Positions 1 to 8,103 of a stretch of DNA of 64,000 bases are shown one piece after another (positions within the stretch are counted from its first letter, which is position 1; the number at the start of each line of letters is the position of its first letter). The stretch is from Angelobacter sp036557225 (lineage in GTDB: Bacteria; Acidobacteriota; Terriglobia; Terriglobales; Acidobacteriaceae), in the NCBI GenBank assembly GCA_036557225.1, contig DATBHX010000055.1, forward strand, positions 62,001 to 126,000, given 5' to 3'. The translations under genes and the position numbers were made by a program. Below the pieces are notes generated by a model. That model had not been told where the DNA came from and did no database searches. It saw only the letters and a list, made by a program, of their open reading frames with translations.

Positions 1-315
1 TTCGGAAACTTCCAGCCCGAACCACTGACCAAGCGTAGGCGAACCTTTGCGCACGTCGACCGCTACCAGGAAGGCGGCGCCGCGGGTGACGCGCATGAGC
101 TTGCCCATCGGCGGGTCCCATTGAAAGTGCAGGCCGCGCAACACGCCCTTCTTTGACTTCGAGTGATTGTCTTGCACAAATTCTGTAGGCAAGCCCAATT
201 CACGAAACTGGTCCGCACGGTAGGTCTCCATGAAGAAGCCGCGTGAGTCGCCACGAACCTCCGGCAGCACAACCACTACATCATTCAGGTGAACAGACTC
301 GATCTTGAAAGCCAT
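1..315 (-). CDS. rfbC: dTDP-4-dehydrorhamnose 3,5-epimerase (partial, C-terminus beyond window)
   Basis: The visible 105 residues are the N-terminal half of an RmlC-type cupin epimerase, which converts dTDP-4-keto-6-deoxyglucose to the L-lyxo isomer in dTDP-rhamnose synthesis for surface polysaccharide. Recognisable family stretches are VRGDSRGFFMETY, QDNHSKSKKGVLRGLHFQ (with the conserved LRGLHFQ strand that carries the catalytic histidine) and RVTRGAAFLVAVDVRKGSPT. The ATG at 315 is preceded by AAGGAG; another ATG 8 nt upstream is out of frame. The rest of the gene and any rml partners lie outside the window. Family assignment is firm; the exact sugar product is inferred from the family. 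Confidence 0.93.
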   Translation of the reverse strand, partial: MAFKIESVHLNDVVVVLPEVRGDSRGFFMETYRADQFRELGLPTEFVQDNHSKSKKGVLRGLHFQWDPPMGKLMRVTRGAAFLVAVDVRKGSPTLGQWFGLEVSE

Positions 316-366
316 TCGAGCATAGCTCCTTGAATCGCAGGAATTGACTGCTGATTGCTTCGGGCG

Positions 367-2328
367 TCAGGAAGGGTTCTTCTGCGCCTGCGCCGACTCC
401 ATTTCGAGTGTAACAGCCGGCTGGTCTGTGCCGGAGAGCGCCTGCCAGCCACGCCGCGAGAGATCCCAGAAGATCAGGTAGCCGGCTACAGCCGCAACTG
501 CCAACAGCAACACTCCGAGGATCCAGTCGCCAAAGATGACCTTGCCGATCCCAAACAGTGTTGCATAAACCAGCACGCAGCCCATCACCCAGTCAAAAGC
601 GTTGCTGGCTACGTCGCGCACCTTCGGGATTTCCGGCGCGAGCGCGGCAATCTTCTTCCACCCATGCACGGTCGGACGCACGCGCCGATAGAAAGCTACC
701 AGCCGCTCTTCCGATTCGGCGGGAGTCAGGAACGTGGCTGCAATCCAGGCCACGGTGGTAATGCCGGCGGTGATGAGCGAGGTCGTTGCGAAGGTAACCG
801 GATCGTCCCCTGGTCGAAGATTGTGCAGAACAATGGCGACAACAGCGGCCACGATCATGGCGCTGATTTCGCTCCAGGCATTGATCCGCCACCAGTACCA
901 GCGCAGGATATACACCGCACCTGTGCCCACGCCGAGGCCAAGTACAATCTGCCATCCCTGGCCGACGGAATGCAGTTGCTGAGCAACGTAGCCGCTCACC
1001 AGCACCAACAGAATCGTGAACAGGCGTCCAATCGCGACGTAGTGTTTTTCTGTTTTACCCTTGGCCAAAAAGCGCCGATACAAATCATTCACCAGGTAGG
1101 AAACGCCCCAATTCAGCTGCGTACCCAGCGTAGACATAAATGCAGCGAGAAAAGCCGCTACCATTACGCCGCGCAATGCAGGGGGCAGAAAGTCGCGCAA
1201 CACCATCACGTAGCCCTGCTGCGGATTGGCGCCAAAGGCTGCGTCCGGCCGCAGGCCGCCGTGCGGTGAATAGACCGCCAGCGCCACCAGGCCGGTGATG
1301 ATCCAGGGCCAAGGCCGCACTGCGTAGTGGGCAATGTTGAACCACAGCGTTGCACCCAGAGAATTTTTCTCATCGCGAGCGCAGAACATGCGTTGGGCAA
1401 CATATCCGCCGCCACCCGGCTCGGCTCCCGGATACCACGCCGACCACCACTGCACGCCCAGGTACATGAGGAACGTAAGAACAGGCAGCGTCCAGATGGC
1501 GCTTGAGGCCCAGCCAAGATGGAAATCGGGAAAGAAGGCCAGCGGGTTCGAGGTTTGTGCTCCTGTTTGATGTACGGCATCGCCCACAATCTGCAACCGC
1601 AGCTTGAGCGCCTCCATGCCGCCGATCTTCACTACAGCCACCCAGGCCAGCACCACGACCATTGCCATCTTCAGGATGAATTGAAACAGGTCTGTGACCA
1701 GCACGCCCCACAGGCCGCCGATCGAGGTATAGATGCCGGTAAATGGAATCAGAATAAAGATGCAGATGAGCAGCGCCGTATGGCTGGGATCGCCAAGCGT
1801 GTAATGAAGTAGCGTGTGACCGCCCAACACAATCTCCAACACCTTGCCTTTGGCGATCAGCGGCCCCAGCAGCACAGCCACAATACTAACCATGGCATTC
1901 GTGACCCAGCCAAGAATGAGGCAATTCATCGCCAGACCGAGATAGACAGCCTTAAAACCGCGTAAGAACGCCGCTGGTTTGCCGCCGTAGCGAATCTCAG
2001 TCAGTTCCACGTCGGTGAGGACTTCTGCCCGTCGCCAGTAGCGGGCAAAGAAGAAGACAGTGAGCATGCCGCCCAGGCAGGAGGTCCACCAGATCCAGTT
2101 GCCGGCGATGCCCTGCGTGGCGATCACACCGCTCACAAACAACGGTGTATCGGCGGCAAATGTTGTAGCCACCATGGAGGTACCGGCCAGCCACCAGGAG
2201 ACGTCGCGACCGGAGATGAAGAACTCTTCCGTGTTACCGCCGGCGCGCCGCCGGTAATACATGCCGATGGCAAGGTTGACCAGCAGGTAGCCAACAATCA
2301 CGATCCAGTCGATCCAGGTTAAAGACAT
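367..2328 (-). CDS. Sodium:solute symporter (SSS family)
   Basis: A 653-residue integral membrane protein with about 13-14 hydrophobic helices. The N-terminus (LTWIDWIVIVGYLLVNLAIG) and the following segment with EEFFISGRDVSWWLAGTSM and ATTFAADTPLFVSG are typical of the SSS (LeuT-fold) Na+/solute symporters, here of the subgroup annotated as Na+/proline-like. It probably imports an organic solute with sodium across the inner membrane; the substrate cannot be read from sequence. The ATG at 2328 is preferred because GGAGAGAG lies just upstream; a GTG at 2349 is the alternative. It is convergent with nothing and has no clear operon partner. Confidence 0.88.
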   Translation of the reverse strand: MSLTWIDWIVIVGYLLVNLAIGMYYRRRAGGNTEEFFISGRDVSWWLAGTSMVATTFAADTPLFVSGVIATQGIAGNWIWWTSCLGGMLTVFFFARYWRRAEVLTDVELTEIRYGGKPAAFLRGFKAVYLGLAMNCLILGWVTNAMVSIVAVLLGPLIAKGKVLEIVLGGHTLLHYTLGDPSHTALLICIFILIPFTGIYTSIGGLWGVLVTDLFQFILKMAMVVVLAWVAVVKIGGMEALKLRLQIVGDAVHQTGAQTSNPLAFFPDFHLGWASSAIWTLPVLTFLMYLGVQWWSAWYPGAEPGGGGYVAQRMFCARDEKNSLGATLWFNIAHYAVRPWPWIITGLVALAVYSPHGGLRPDAAFGANPQQGYVMVLRDFLPPALRGVMVAAFLAAFMSTLGTQLNWGVSYLVNDLYRRFLAKGKTEKHYVAIGRLFTILLVLVSGYVAQQLHSVGQGWQIVLGLGVGTGAVYILRWYWWRINAWSEISAMIVAAVVAIVLHNLRPGDDPVTFATTSLITAGITTVAWIAATFLTPAESEERLVAFYRRVRPTVHGWKKIAALAPEIPKVRDVASNAFDWVMGCVLVYATLFGIGKVIFGDWILGVLLLAVAAVAGYLIFWDLSRRGWQALSGTDQPAVTLEMESAQAQKNPS

Positions 2329-2491
2329 AGGGTACCGATCTCTCTCCACGGGTGCTTGAAGCGGAGTCTAGCAGATCATGCGGCTGGACGGCACTCCGGA
2401 AAACCGCCTAGTCAGGACCAGAACCATGGTAACCAACCAGGCATTCATGTCGCTCACTTGGGAGCGGCTGCATTTCTGATATCGTTGCCTC

Positions 2492-4378
2492 ATGATGCGC
2501 AAGCTGTTCCTGATGGCAGCCATTTTTCTGACATTCTCTTCCTCTCCTTCCGCGAGCGAATTTCAGCATCCGCGCCCAGTTCATCTCGACAATGACGGCG
2601 CCAGGTGGGCGGAGAAGACGCTCAAAAAACTCTCACTCGAAGAGAAGATCGGACAGCTCTTCATGGTCCGCGTGGCCATGCCGCAATTTGTAAACATTAC
2701 CAGCCCTGGCTACCAGGCTTGGCGCGACCAAATCTCCCGCTATCATCTGGGCGCGTTGCTTCTCACCGTACCTGCCGAAGGCCCATCGCTCTCCAAGAGC
2801 GAGCCCTACGAGATCGCCATGCTGATCAACCAGTTTCAGCATGACAATAAGGTCCCGCTGATCATCGCGGCTGACTATGAGCGTGGCCTCTCCATGCGCC
2901 TGAACGGCGTAACGATCTTTCCCCACGCCATGGCATTTGGCGCCGCCAGCAAGCCAGAGCTGGCGGAGCAGTTCGGCAGGATCGTGGCGGAGGAATCGCG
3001 GGCCATCGGCGTAGAGTGGAATCTGTTCCCCGTGGCCGACGTCAACTCCAACCCTGCGAACCCGGTCATTAATACACGGTCGTTCGGCGAAGATCCGGCG
3101 CAAGTGAGCGCGATGGTAAGCGCCTACATTCGTGGAGCACGAAAGTCCGGCCTGCTCACTGCAGCAAAGCATTTTCCCGGCCACGGCGATACCGCTACCG
3201 ACTCTCATCTGGGCGTCGCGGCAGTGAATCGCACTCGGGAACAGATTGAGCAAATCGATCTTCCGCCCTTTCGCGCCGCGGTCGAGACGGGCACTGACGC
3301 AGTGATGGTCGCGCACGTAACCGCACCGGCGCTGGAGCCTGAGACAAGCAAAGTCGCCACAACTTCCAGCGCCGTGATCAGCGATCTTCTGCGGAAGCAG
3401 CTGCGCTTTTCAGGACTGGTAGTAACTGACGCTATGGATATGGCAGGGCTCACGCGCGTCTATCCTGAAGGCGGCTCAGCTGCGGCCGGCCACGCTGCGG
3501 TGGACGCCATCAAAGCCGGGAATGACATGCTGCTGCTGCCCTCGGACCTTGCCGGTGCTTATCAAGGGTTGCTCAACGCCGTTCGCCATGGTGACATTGC
3601 TGAAAAGCGCATCGATCAATCGGTGCTGAAAATTTTACGCGCCAAGGCCAGTGTGGGCCTCAACAAAGCCACGCAGGTGGACATCAACCACATCTCCACC
3701 GCCATCGCCAGCCCGGAGAACCTGGCGCAGGCGCAACAGATCGCTGACGCGGCGCTGACTCTTGTCCGCGAAAATGGCAAAGTGTTGCCGCTCAGGCGCC
3801 AGGCCGCAGCCGCTGCAACGGAGGCCTATGGCACTTTGCAGACCGAAGGCAGCAAACTCCTCTGCGTGGTCTTTGCCGATGACGTCCGCAGCGATGATGG
3901 CCGCCAGCTGCAGCGCGAGTTGCGCGCGCGCGTACCCGATGTGCGATTCATTTTCGTTGATCCGCGCATTGCCGCGGGCAGCGCGCAGGAGCTGCAGAAT
4001 GCCGTGAACGCCGCGGAAAAAGTCCTGGTCGCCATTTACATGATTCCCGTAGCCGGCCGCACGGTGCGCAAAGAAGGCACGACCGCCGTCAACAGTATCT
4101 CCATGCCTGAATCTACGGCCGTTTTGCTGCACTCAATCCTTGCGACCAAGCATGATAAGACCGTGGTGGTCAGCTTTGGCTCTCCCTATGTCGCGGCAGA
4201 TTTTTTGGAGATTGAGAATTATGTCTGCGCGTACTCCAACGTAATGACCTCTGAGATCGCGGCGGTAAAGGCGCTGTTCGGGGAAATTCCGTTTCGCGGA
4301 CGCCTGCCCGTAACCATCCCCGGCTTTGCGCAACGCGGGACCGGCATGGACCAGACGGCGCAAGTACCTACAAAATAG
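2492..4378 (+). CDS. Exported glycoside hydrolase family 3 (NagZ-like N-acetylhexosaminidase/glucosidase)
   Basis: A 628-residue protein with a signal peptide (residues 1 to about 22, hydrophobic LFLMAAIFLTFSSSPSA). The GH3 catalytic domain follows, with EEKIGQLFMV, RSFGEDP, the KHFPGHGDT-x2-DSH loop near residue 225 that carries the His/Asp acid-base dyad typical of NagZ, and the nucleophile Asp in VVTDAMDM near residue 312. The protein is much longer than cytosolic NagZ (about 340 residues) because it adds the GH3 C-terminal alpha/beta domain, so it probably acts in the periplasm or outside the cell on N-acetylglucosamine-containing glycans or peptidoglycan fragments. Start is one of two adjacent ATGs (2492, 2495); no strong ribosome site. 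It stands alone. Confidence 0.88.
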   Translation: MMRKLFLMAAIFLTFSSSPSASEFQHPRPVHLDNDGARWAEKTLKKLSLEEKIGQLFMVRVAMPQFVNITSPGYQAWRDQISRYHLGALLLTVPAEGPSLSKSEPYEIAMLINQFQHDNKVPLIIAADYERGLSMRLNGVTIFPHAMAFGAASKPELAEQFGRIVAEESRAIGVEWNLFPVADVNSNPANPVINTRSFGEDPAQVSAMVSAYIRGARKSGLLTAAKHFPGHGDTATDSHLGVAAVNRTREQIEQIDLPPFRAAVETGTDAVMVAHVTAPALEPETSKVATTSSAVISDLLRKQLRFSGLVVTDAMDMAGLTRVYPEGGSAAAGHAAVDAIKAGNDMLLLPSDLAGAYQGLLNAVRHGDIAEKRIDQSVLKILRAKASVGLNKATQVDINHISTAIASPENLAQAQQIADAALTLVRENGKVLPLRRQAAAAATEAYGTLQTEGSKLLCVVFADDVRSDDGRQLQRELRARVPDVRFIFVDPRIAAGSAQELQNAVNAAEKVLVAIYMIPVAGRTVRKEGTTAVNSISMPESTAVLLHSILATKHDKTVVVSFGSPYVAADFLEIENYVCAYSNVMTSEIAAVKALFGEIPFRGRLPVTIPGFAQRGTGMDQTAQVPTK

Positions 4379-4396
4379 CGTGGCAAAAAATGGAGG

Positions 4397-5248
4397 CTAC
4401 TCAGCTTCCTGCAAGGTCTTTACGTGAGCTTCCAGCGCCCTTGAGTACTCGCGCTCGGCCTGCAGCTCAGACTGAAGCTTCTTTACCAAACCTTCCAGAC
4501 GCATGATCTCGATCTTCAGCTTGGCGGCATCTTGCTGAGCGCCTGTTTTGGCGGCGGAGCTGGCTGCTGGCGGCGCTGATACCGGTTGCACTGGCACTGG
4601 CGCAGTCGTAGGCGCAACTGACAACGGCGGAGCCGGTGGCATCGCTGCGGGAACTGGCGCTGGGACTGAGGCGCGCACAGGCGCAACCGGCGCAGCGATC
4701 GCCGGAGGAGGAGCTGCGGGCGCAGGAGCCACGGCCGCTGCGGCGCGCTGCGCTGGTGCAGGCGCTGGAGTCACCGGTCGCGGCGGCATCGGTGTTACGG
4801 CGGCTGCCGAAAAAATACTGCTCAACGCGACAGCCGCATTGGCGGCAGCTGCCGGTGTAGGCGCCGGAGTTCCATTGGGCTTGAGCAGATGCTTTACGCG
4901 GGCAATCAGGTCCTGCGGTTGAAACGGCTTGCGCAAAAGCTCATCAGCTTTCACGGCAAACGCTTTCTCAGCCACCGCGCGATTCACCACGCCCGACATG
5001 AGAATGACCGGCGTCTTGGCCAGTGCCGGGTGCGACTTAATATGCTGGCAGACGTCATAGCCGTCCTTGTCAGGCATGATCACGTCTGTGATGACGATGT
5101 CCGGCTTGGCGGTCTCAATTTCCGATAGCGCCATCGCTGCATCGTGGCAGGCCACCACGTTGATGTTCTCCCGCCGGAAGGCGATCTTGATCACCTCGCG
5201 CATGGTCGCACTGTCATCAATGAAATAGACAGTGGGAATCGTGCTCAT
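4397..5248 (-). CDS. Response regulator receiver protein with Ala/Pro linker and coiled-coil tail
   Basis: Residues 1-120 form a canonical CheY-like receiver: FIDDSATMR acidic pocket, phospho-acceptor Asp55 in VITDVIMPD, Lys in LLRKPFQP. A long alanine/proline-rich linker follows (about 125-235), then a charged helix rich in heptads (KLKIEIMRLEGLVKKLQSEL onward) that should form a coiled coil. There is no DNA-binding or enzymatic output domain, so the tail probably mediates dimerisation or partner docking. It is the last gene of the Pil-Chp-like operon; its start overlaps the stop of the upstream gene by 4 nt (ATGA). The role, phosphorylation by the operon's CheA, is inferred from context. 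Confidence 0.85.
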   Translation of the reverse strand: MSTIPTVYFIDDSATMREVIKIAFRRENINVVACHDAAMALSEIETAKPDIVITDVIMPDKDGYDVCQHIKSHPALAKTPVILMSGVVNRAVAEKAFAVKADELLRKPFQPQDLIARVKHLLKPNGTPAPTPAAAANAAVALSSIFSAAAVTPMPPRPVTPAPAPAQRAAAAVAPAPAAPPPAIAAPVAPVRASVPAPVPAAMPPAPPLSVAPTTAPVPVQPVSAPPAASSAAKTGAQQDAAKLKIEIMRLEGLVKKLQSELQAEREYSRALEAHVKTLQEAE

Positions 5249-6021
5249 GAAAAACCTCCGTCGCCATTGTCGTGCGCGTCCTCATCCAGTTCGCGCAGGG
5301 CCTCCAGCATCAGCTCCGTGGCGGAGCGAAGCACGGTCCGCGTGGTCGCGCTTTCCCCGGGCAGGAATCGGTACGAGCCCGTTTCCACACCGTTGCAGCG
5401 TTTTACGATGTGCACCACCGCGTCGTCGCCGATACGGTCGCCGCTCTCGGCGTGCGTAATGTCACCGTTCTCAAAGAAAATAATCCCGTCTATGTCGCCC
5501 GCATTCACGGAAAGCGAGCCGGTCTGGCGCGAATGCACCAGCATCTGCACCACGCCGGGAAGGTCGAGGTGAGAGAGGCTGCCGCTCAGCCCTTCGTCCG
5601 AAGAGCCCAGCATCTGCACCGGATGGAAACCTTCAGAGTTGCTGCGCAGGAAGGTCTTGATCTGCGCAGCGATCAACTCAGGCCCCAGACGCTTATCCAC
5701 ATAGTCGGCGCAGCCGGAGCGGAAGGCCTCCATCAGCGCCTGGTCGCCGCCTTCGCCCAGCGCGATCACAGGAATGTGCGCTGTCTTGGGATCGGCATGC
5801 ACAATCGGCGGCAGATCGTGCGCGCTGATCTCGCGCAAACTCGTGGAACACAAAATGGCTGACGGCATATCGTATTCAAGCATGGTCAGCGCATAGCCGG
5901 ACTGCGTGGTGTGCACCACTTCAAAGCCTTCGAGCTTGAGCGCGTCGGTGATCCTGCGCGCCAGAAACACGTTGGCATCGATCAGCAAAATTTTGGCCGG
6001 AGCGGAGACGGTGGGGTTCAT
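5245..6021 (-). CDS. Degenerate receiver fused to DUF4388 (PATAN-type) domain
   Basis: Residues 10-125 have a receiver fold pattern (KILLIDANVFLARRI at the start, YVDKRLGPELI near the end). At the phospho-acceptor position the strand reads SAILCSTSL with no Asp, so it is likely a pseudo-receiver. Residues about 140-240 match DUF4388: GLSGSLSHLDLPGVVQML, TGSLSV, GIIFFENGDITHAESG. DUF4388 belongs with the PATAN domains; in cyanobacteria PATAN proteins bind pilus motor ATPases and set the direction of twitching (established knowledge). Here it overlaps its neighbours by 4 nt on both sides, inside a Pil-Chp-like operon. A pilus-motor adaptor role is therefore a reasonable inference. Confidence 0.85.
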   Translation of the reverse strand: MNPTVSAPAKILLIDANVFLARRITDALKLEGFEVVHTTQSGYALTMLEYDMPSAILCSTSLREISAHDLPPIVHADPKTAHIPVIALGEGGDQALMEAFRSGCADYVDKRLGPELIAAQIKTFLRSNSEGFHPVQMLGSSDEGLSGSLSHLDLPGVVQMLVHSRQTGSLSVNAGDIDGIIFFENGDITHAESGDRIGDDAVVHIVKRCNGVETGSYRFLPGESATTRTVLRSATELMLEALRELDEDAHDNGDGGFS

Positions 6022-6446
6022 GCCAGCGCCTCCGCGGAGATCAGTTTTTCCAGGGCAACGATCTGCACTGTTTCATCCGCCAGTGCCAGCATGCCGGTGA
6101 TATATCGGGGTTCGTGGCCACTGAGGGGCGCGAGCGCAGCGCTCGTGAGTTCACATTCTCCAGTGACCGGAACGGCCGTCAGCTGCTGGCTGGATTCAAG
6201 CATGCACTTGGCGATCAAATAAAACTTTCGCGGCGGCGCTACGGGACCAACCAGGATCTGGGCAACGTCACAGACAGGAACGATCCTGCCGCGGCGCACC
6301 AAAACTCCGGTGAGCAGAGGCGTGCGATGGGGAAAGGTCTGCAGTGTGTCTGGGCGGGCGAGTTCGGTCACGACCTCGGCAGGCAGAGCAAAGCGTTTCT
6401 CTCCCAGAGGAAAGAGCACGTACGCCTTGTCTCCGTCGACGATCAT
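6018..6446 (-). CDS. CheW-like coupling protein
   Basis: A 142-residue single CheW-like domain (SH3-like double barrel): YVLFPLGEKRFALPAEVV, FPHRTPLLTGVLVRRGRIVPVCD and the C-terminal LEKLIS. CheW proteins link chemoreceptors to CheA in membrane arrays. It overlaps the next upstream CheW gene and the downstream receiver-DUF4388 gene by 4 nt each, so it is translationally coupled. Having two adjacent CheW-like genes after cheB recalls chpC and further coupling proteins of type IV pilus systems. It is more divergent than the CheW encoded at 13.8 kb. Confidence 0.85.
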   Translation of the reverse strand: MIVDGDKAYVLFPLGEKRFALPAEVVTELARPDTLQTFPHRTPLLTGVLVRRGRIVPVCDVAQILVGPVAPPRKFYLIAKCMLESSQQLTAVPVTGECELTSAALAPLSGHEPRYITGMLALADETVQIVALEKLISAEALA

Positions 6447-6958
6447 ACCGTTACTACTCCGCGCACGCGTTCCAGACCGGCGCGCAGGACATCCAGGTCC
6501 GCTTTGTTCAGAAACGCGTTGTGGTTCACCACCGGCATTACCGCGCCGTTTACCACGGCCAGCCCGCGATACCAGCTGCGCTCCTCATGCGTAAAGGCCC
6601 GTGGCAGCGCATGCAACGTGGAGATTTCCAGAATGCGGTCTGTGGAATCCACCAATACCGCCGTGGTCGCGTTGCGCAGGATCATCACGCGCGACGGCTG
6701 CGCCGGCGGCAAGCCAAAATGCTTTGCCGCATCGACCACAAAATAGGTCGTACCAGCCCGCTCCAGCGTGTGGCTCAACTTGGCGATCTGCGCGGAGATC
6801 CCGCCCAGAGTGAAGGCCTGCAGGCCTTCCATGTCGCGAATCTCTTGCACCGCTCCCGCGGCGATGGCAAAGCGGAAGCCGCCGACAGCAAACACGATCA
6901 CGTCCTCGCGCGCCAGTTGCACGACTGCCTGTGCTCGTGATTTGGGCGAACCCTTCAC
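6443..6958 (-). CDS. CheW-like coupling protein (ChpC position)
   Basis: A 171-residue CheW-like domain protein (DVIVFAVGGFRFAIAAGAVQEIRD, then TTYFVVDAAKHFGLPPAQPSR, PVVNHNAFLNKADL). The start is a GTG that overlaps the cheB stop by 4 nt. Its position directly after CheA-REC and CheB is that of chpC in Pseudomonas Pil-Chp, where an accessory CheW couples additional receptors (established for Pil-Chp; inferred here). The domain is divergent in the middle strand, and the C-terminus lacks the usual conserved tail. Confidence 0.82.
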   Translation of the reverse strand: MKGSPKSRAQAVVQLAREDVIVFAVGGFRFAIAAGAVQEIRDMEGLQAFTLGGISAQIAKLSHTLERAGTTYFVVDAAKHFGLPPAQPSRVMILRNATTAVLVDSTDRILEISTLHALPRAFTHEERSWYRGLAVVNGAVMPVVNHNAFLNKADLDVLRAGLERVRGVVTV

Positions 6959-8100
6959 ACCGCCCCCACTTTGGCCGCGCCAAAGATATACAACACGCGC
7001 TTTTCAATCGCGTGATAAATCGCCTCCATCGGCAGCACCTGGTCTACGGCGCCGGTCTTGATGGCTTCCTGCGGCATGCCGAAGATCACCGCTGTCGATT
7101 CATCCTGCGCGATCACATGCCCACCGGCCGCGCGAATTTCCTGCACACCCTTGGCGCCGTCATTGCCCATGCCGGTCAATATGACGCCAATGGTCATGGG
7201 GCCGGCATATTCCGCAGCGCTCTCAAAAGTCAGGTCGGCGCAGGGGCGATAGCCGCTGATGCGCGGCCCATCGTCGAGTGAAATCCTTCCAGTCGGCGAG
7301 ACACGCAGATGGTGCGAGCCAGGACAAACGTACAGCTGTCCCGGGACGATGATCTCCCCTGCTTCTGCCTCCTTCACCTTGATCTTCGATATCTCCGCGA
7401 GCTGCTTGCTGAACTGCGAAGTGAAGTTGCCGGGCATGTGCTGCACCAAAATCACCGCGCCGGGAAAATCCTTGGGGAAGTAAGGCATGAAACTCATCAG
7501 CGTTGCCGGACCGCCGGTGGACGAAGCCAGCACCACGATGGGGAATTTTCCTGCGCTCTTGGCCGCCGCATTCACTTGAGCGCGCACTTCCTGAAGGCCG
7601 TTGTCGCCATTCTTACTCGCAGGCTCAACGCGCGGCGATGAAGAAGCGATTTCCTGTTGCAGCTTGGAGCGGGTCGCTGTGCGCACTACGCGGACCTTGG
7701 CCGCCATCTTCAGTTTGCGGCACAGCTCGTCTTTGACCGAGCTCATGTCCAGATCGATGCCGCCGGTGGGTTTGGCTACAAAGTCAATCGCTCCCAGCTC
7801 TAGCGCTTTCAGCGTGACCTCGGCGCCCTCACGCGATTCTGAGCTGACAATCAAAATCGGCCGTGGATTACTGGACATGATGATCTCGGTGGCCTGGAGG
7901 CCATCCATGTGCGGCATATTGATGTCCATGCTGATCACGTCAGGCTTGAGCACCTCGGTTTGCGTGACCGCATCACGGCCGTCACGGGCCTCGCCGCACA
8001 CCTCCAGCTGCGGGTCAGACGCAATAATGGTCTGCAGCACCTTGCGCATGAAGGCTGAGTCGTCCACCACGAGTACCCGTATTTTTTTGCCTGGCGTCAT
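6955..8100 (-). CDS. cheB: Chemotaxis protein-glutamate methylesterase CheB (ChpB position)
   Basis: A 381-residue two-domain enzyme. The receiver is residues 5-125 with Asp59 in DVISMDINMPHMDGLQ; the C-terminal methylesterase spans about 190-375, with nucleophile Ser in LASSTGGPATLM, the VQHMPGNFTSQFSKQL helix and the GMGNDGAKGV loop carrying the catalytic Asp. It removes methyl groups from, or deamidates, glutamates in the MCP signalling helices, giving adaptation when phosphorylated by CheA. It lies 3 nt after cheA and overlaps the next cheW by 4 nt. A second CheB is encoded at 28.6 kb. Confidence 0.96.
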   Translation of the reverse strand: MTPGKKIRVLVVDDSAFMRKVLQTIIASDPQLEVCGEARDGRDAVTQTEVLKPDVISMDINMPHMDGLQATEIIMSSNPRPILIVSSESREGAEVTLKALELGAIDFVAKPTGGIDLDMSSVKDELCRKLKMAAKVRVVRTATRSKLQQEIASSSPRVEPASKNGDNGLQEVRAQVNAAAKSAGKFPIVVLASSTGGPATLMSFMPYFPKDFPGAVILVQHMPGNFTSQFSKQLAEISKIKVKEAEAGEIIVPGQLYVCPGSHHLRVSPTGRISLDDGPRISGYRPCADLTFESAAEYAGPMTIGVILTGMGNDGAKGVQEIRAAGGHVIAQDESTAVIFGMPQEAIKTGAVDQVLPMEAIYHAIEKRVLYIFGAAKVGAV

Positions 8101-8103
8101 TCC

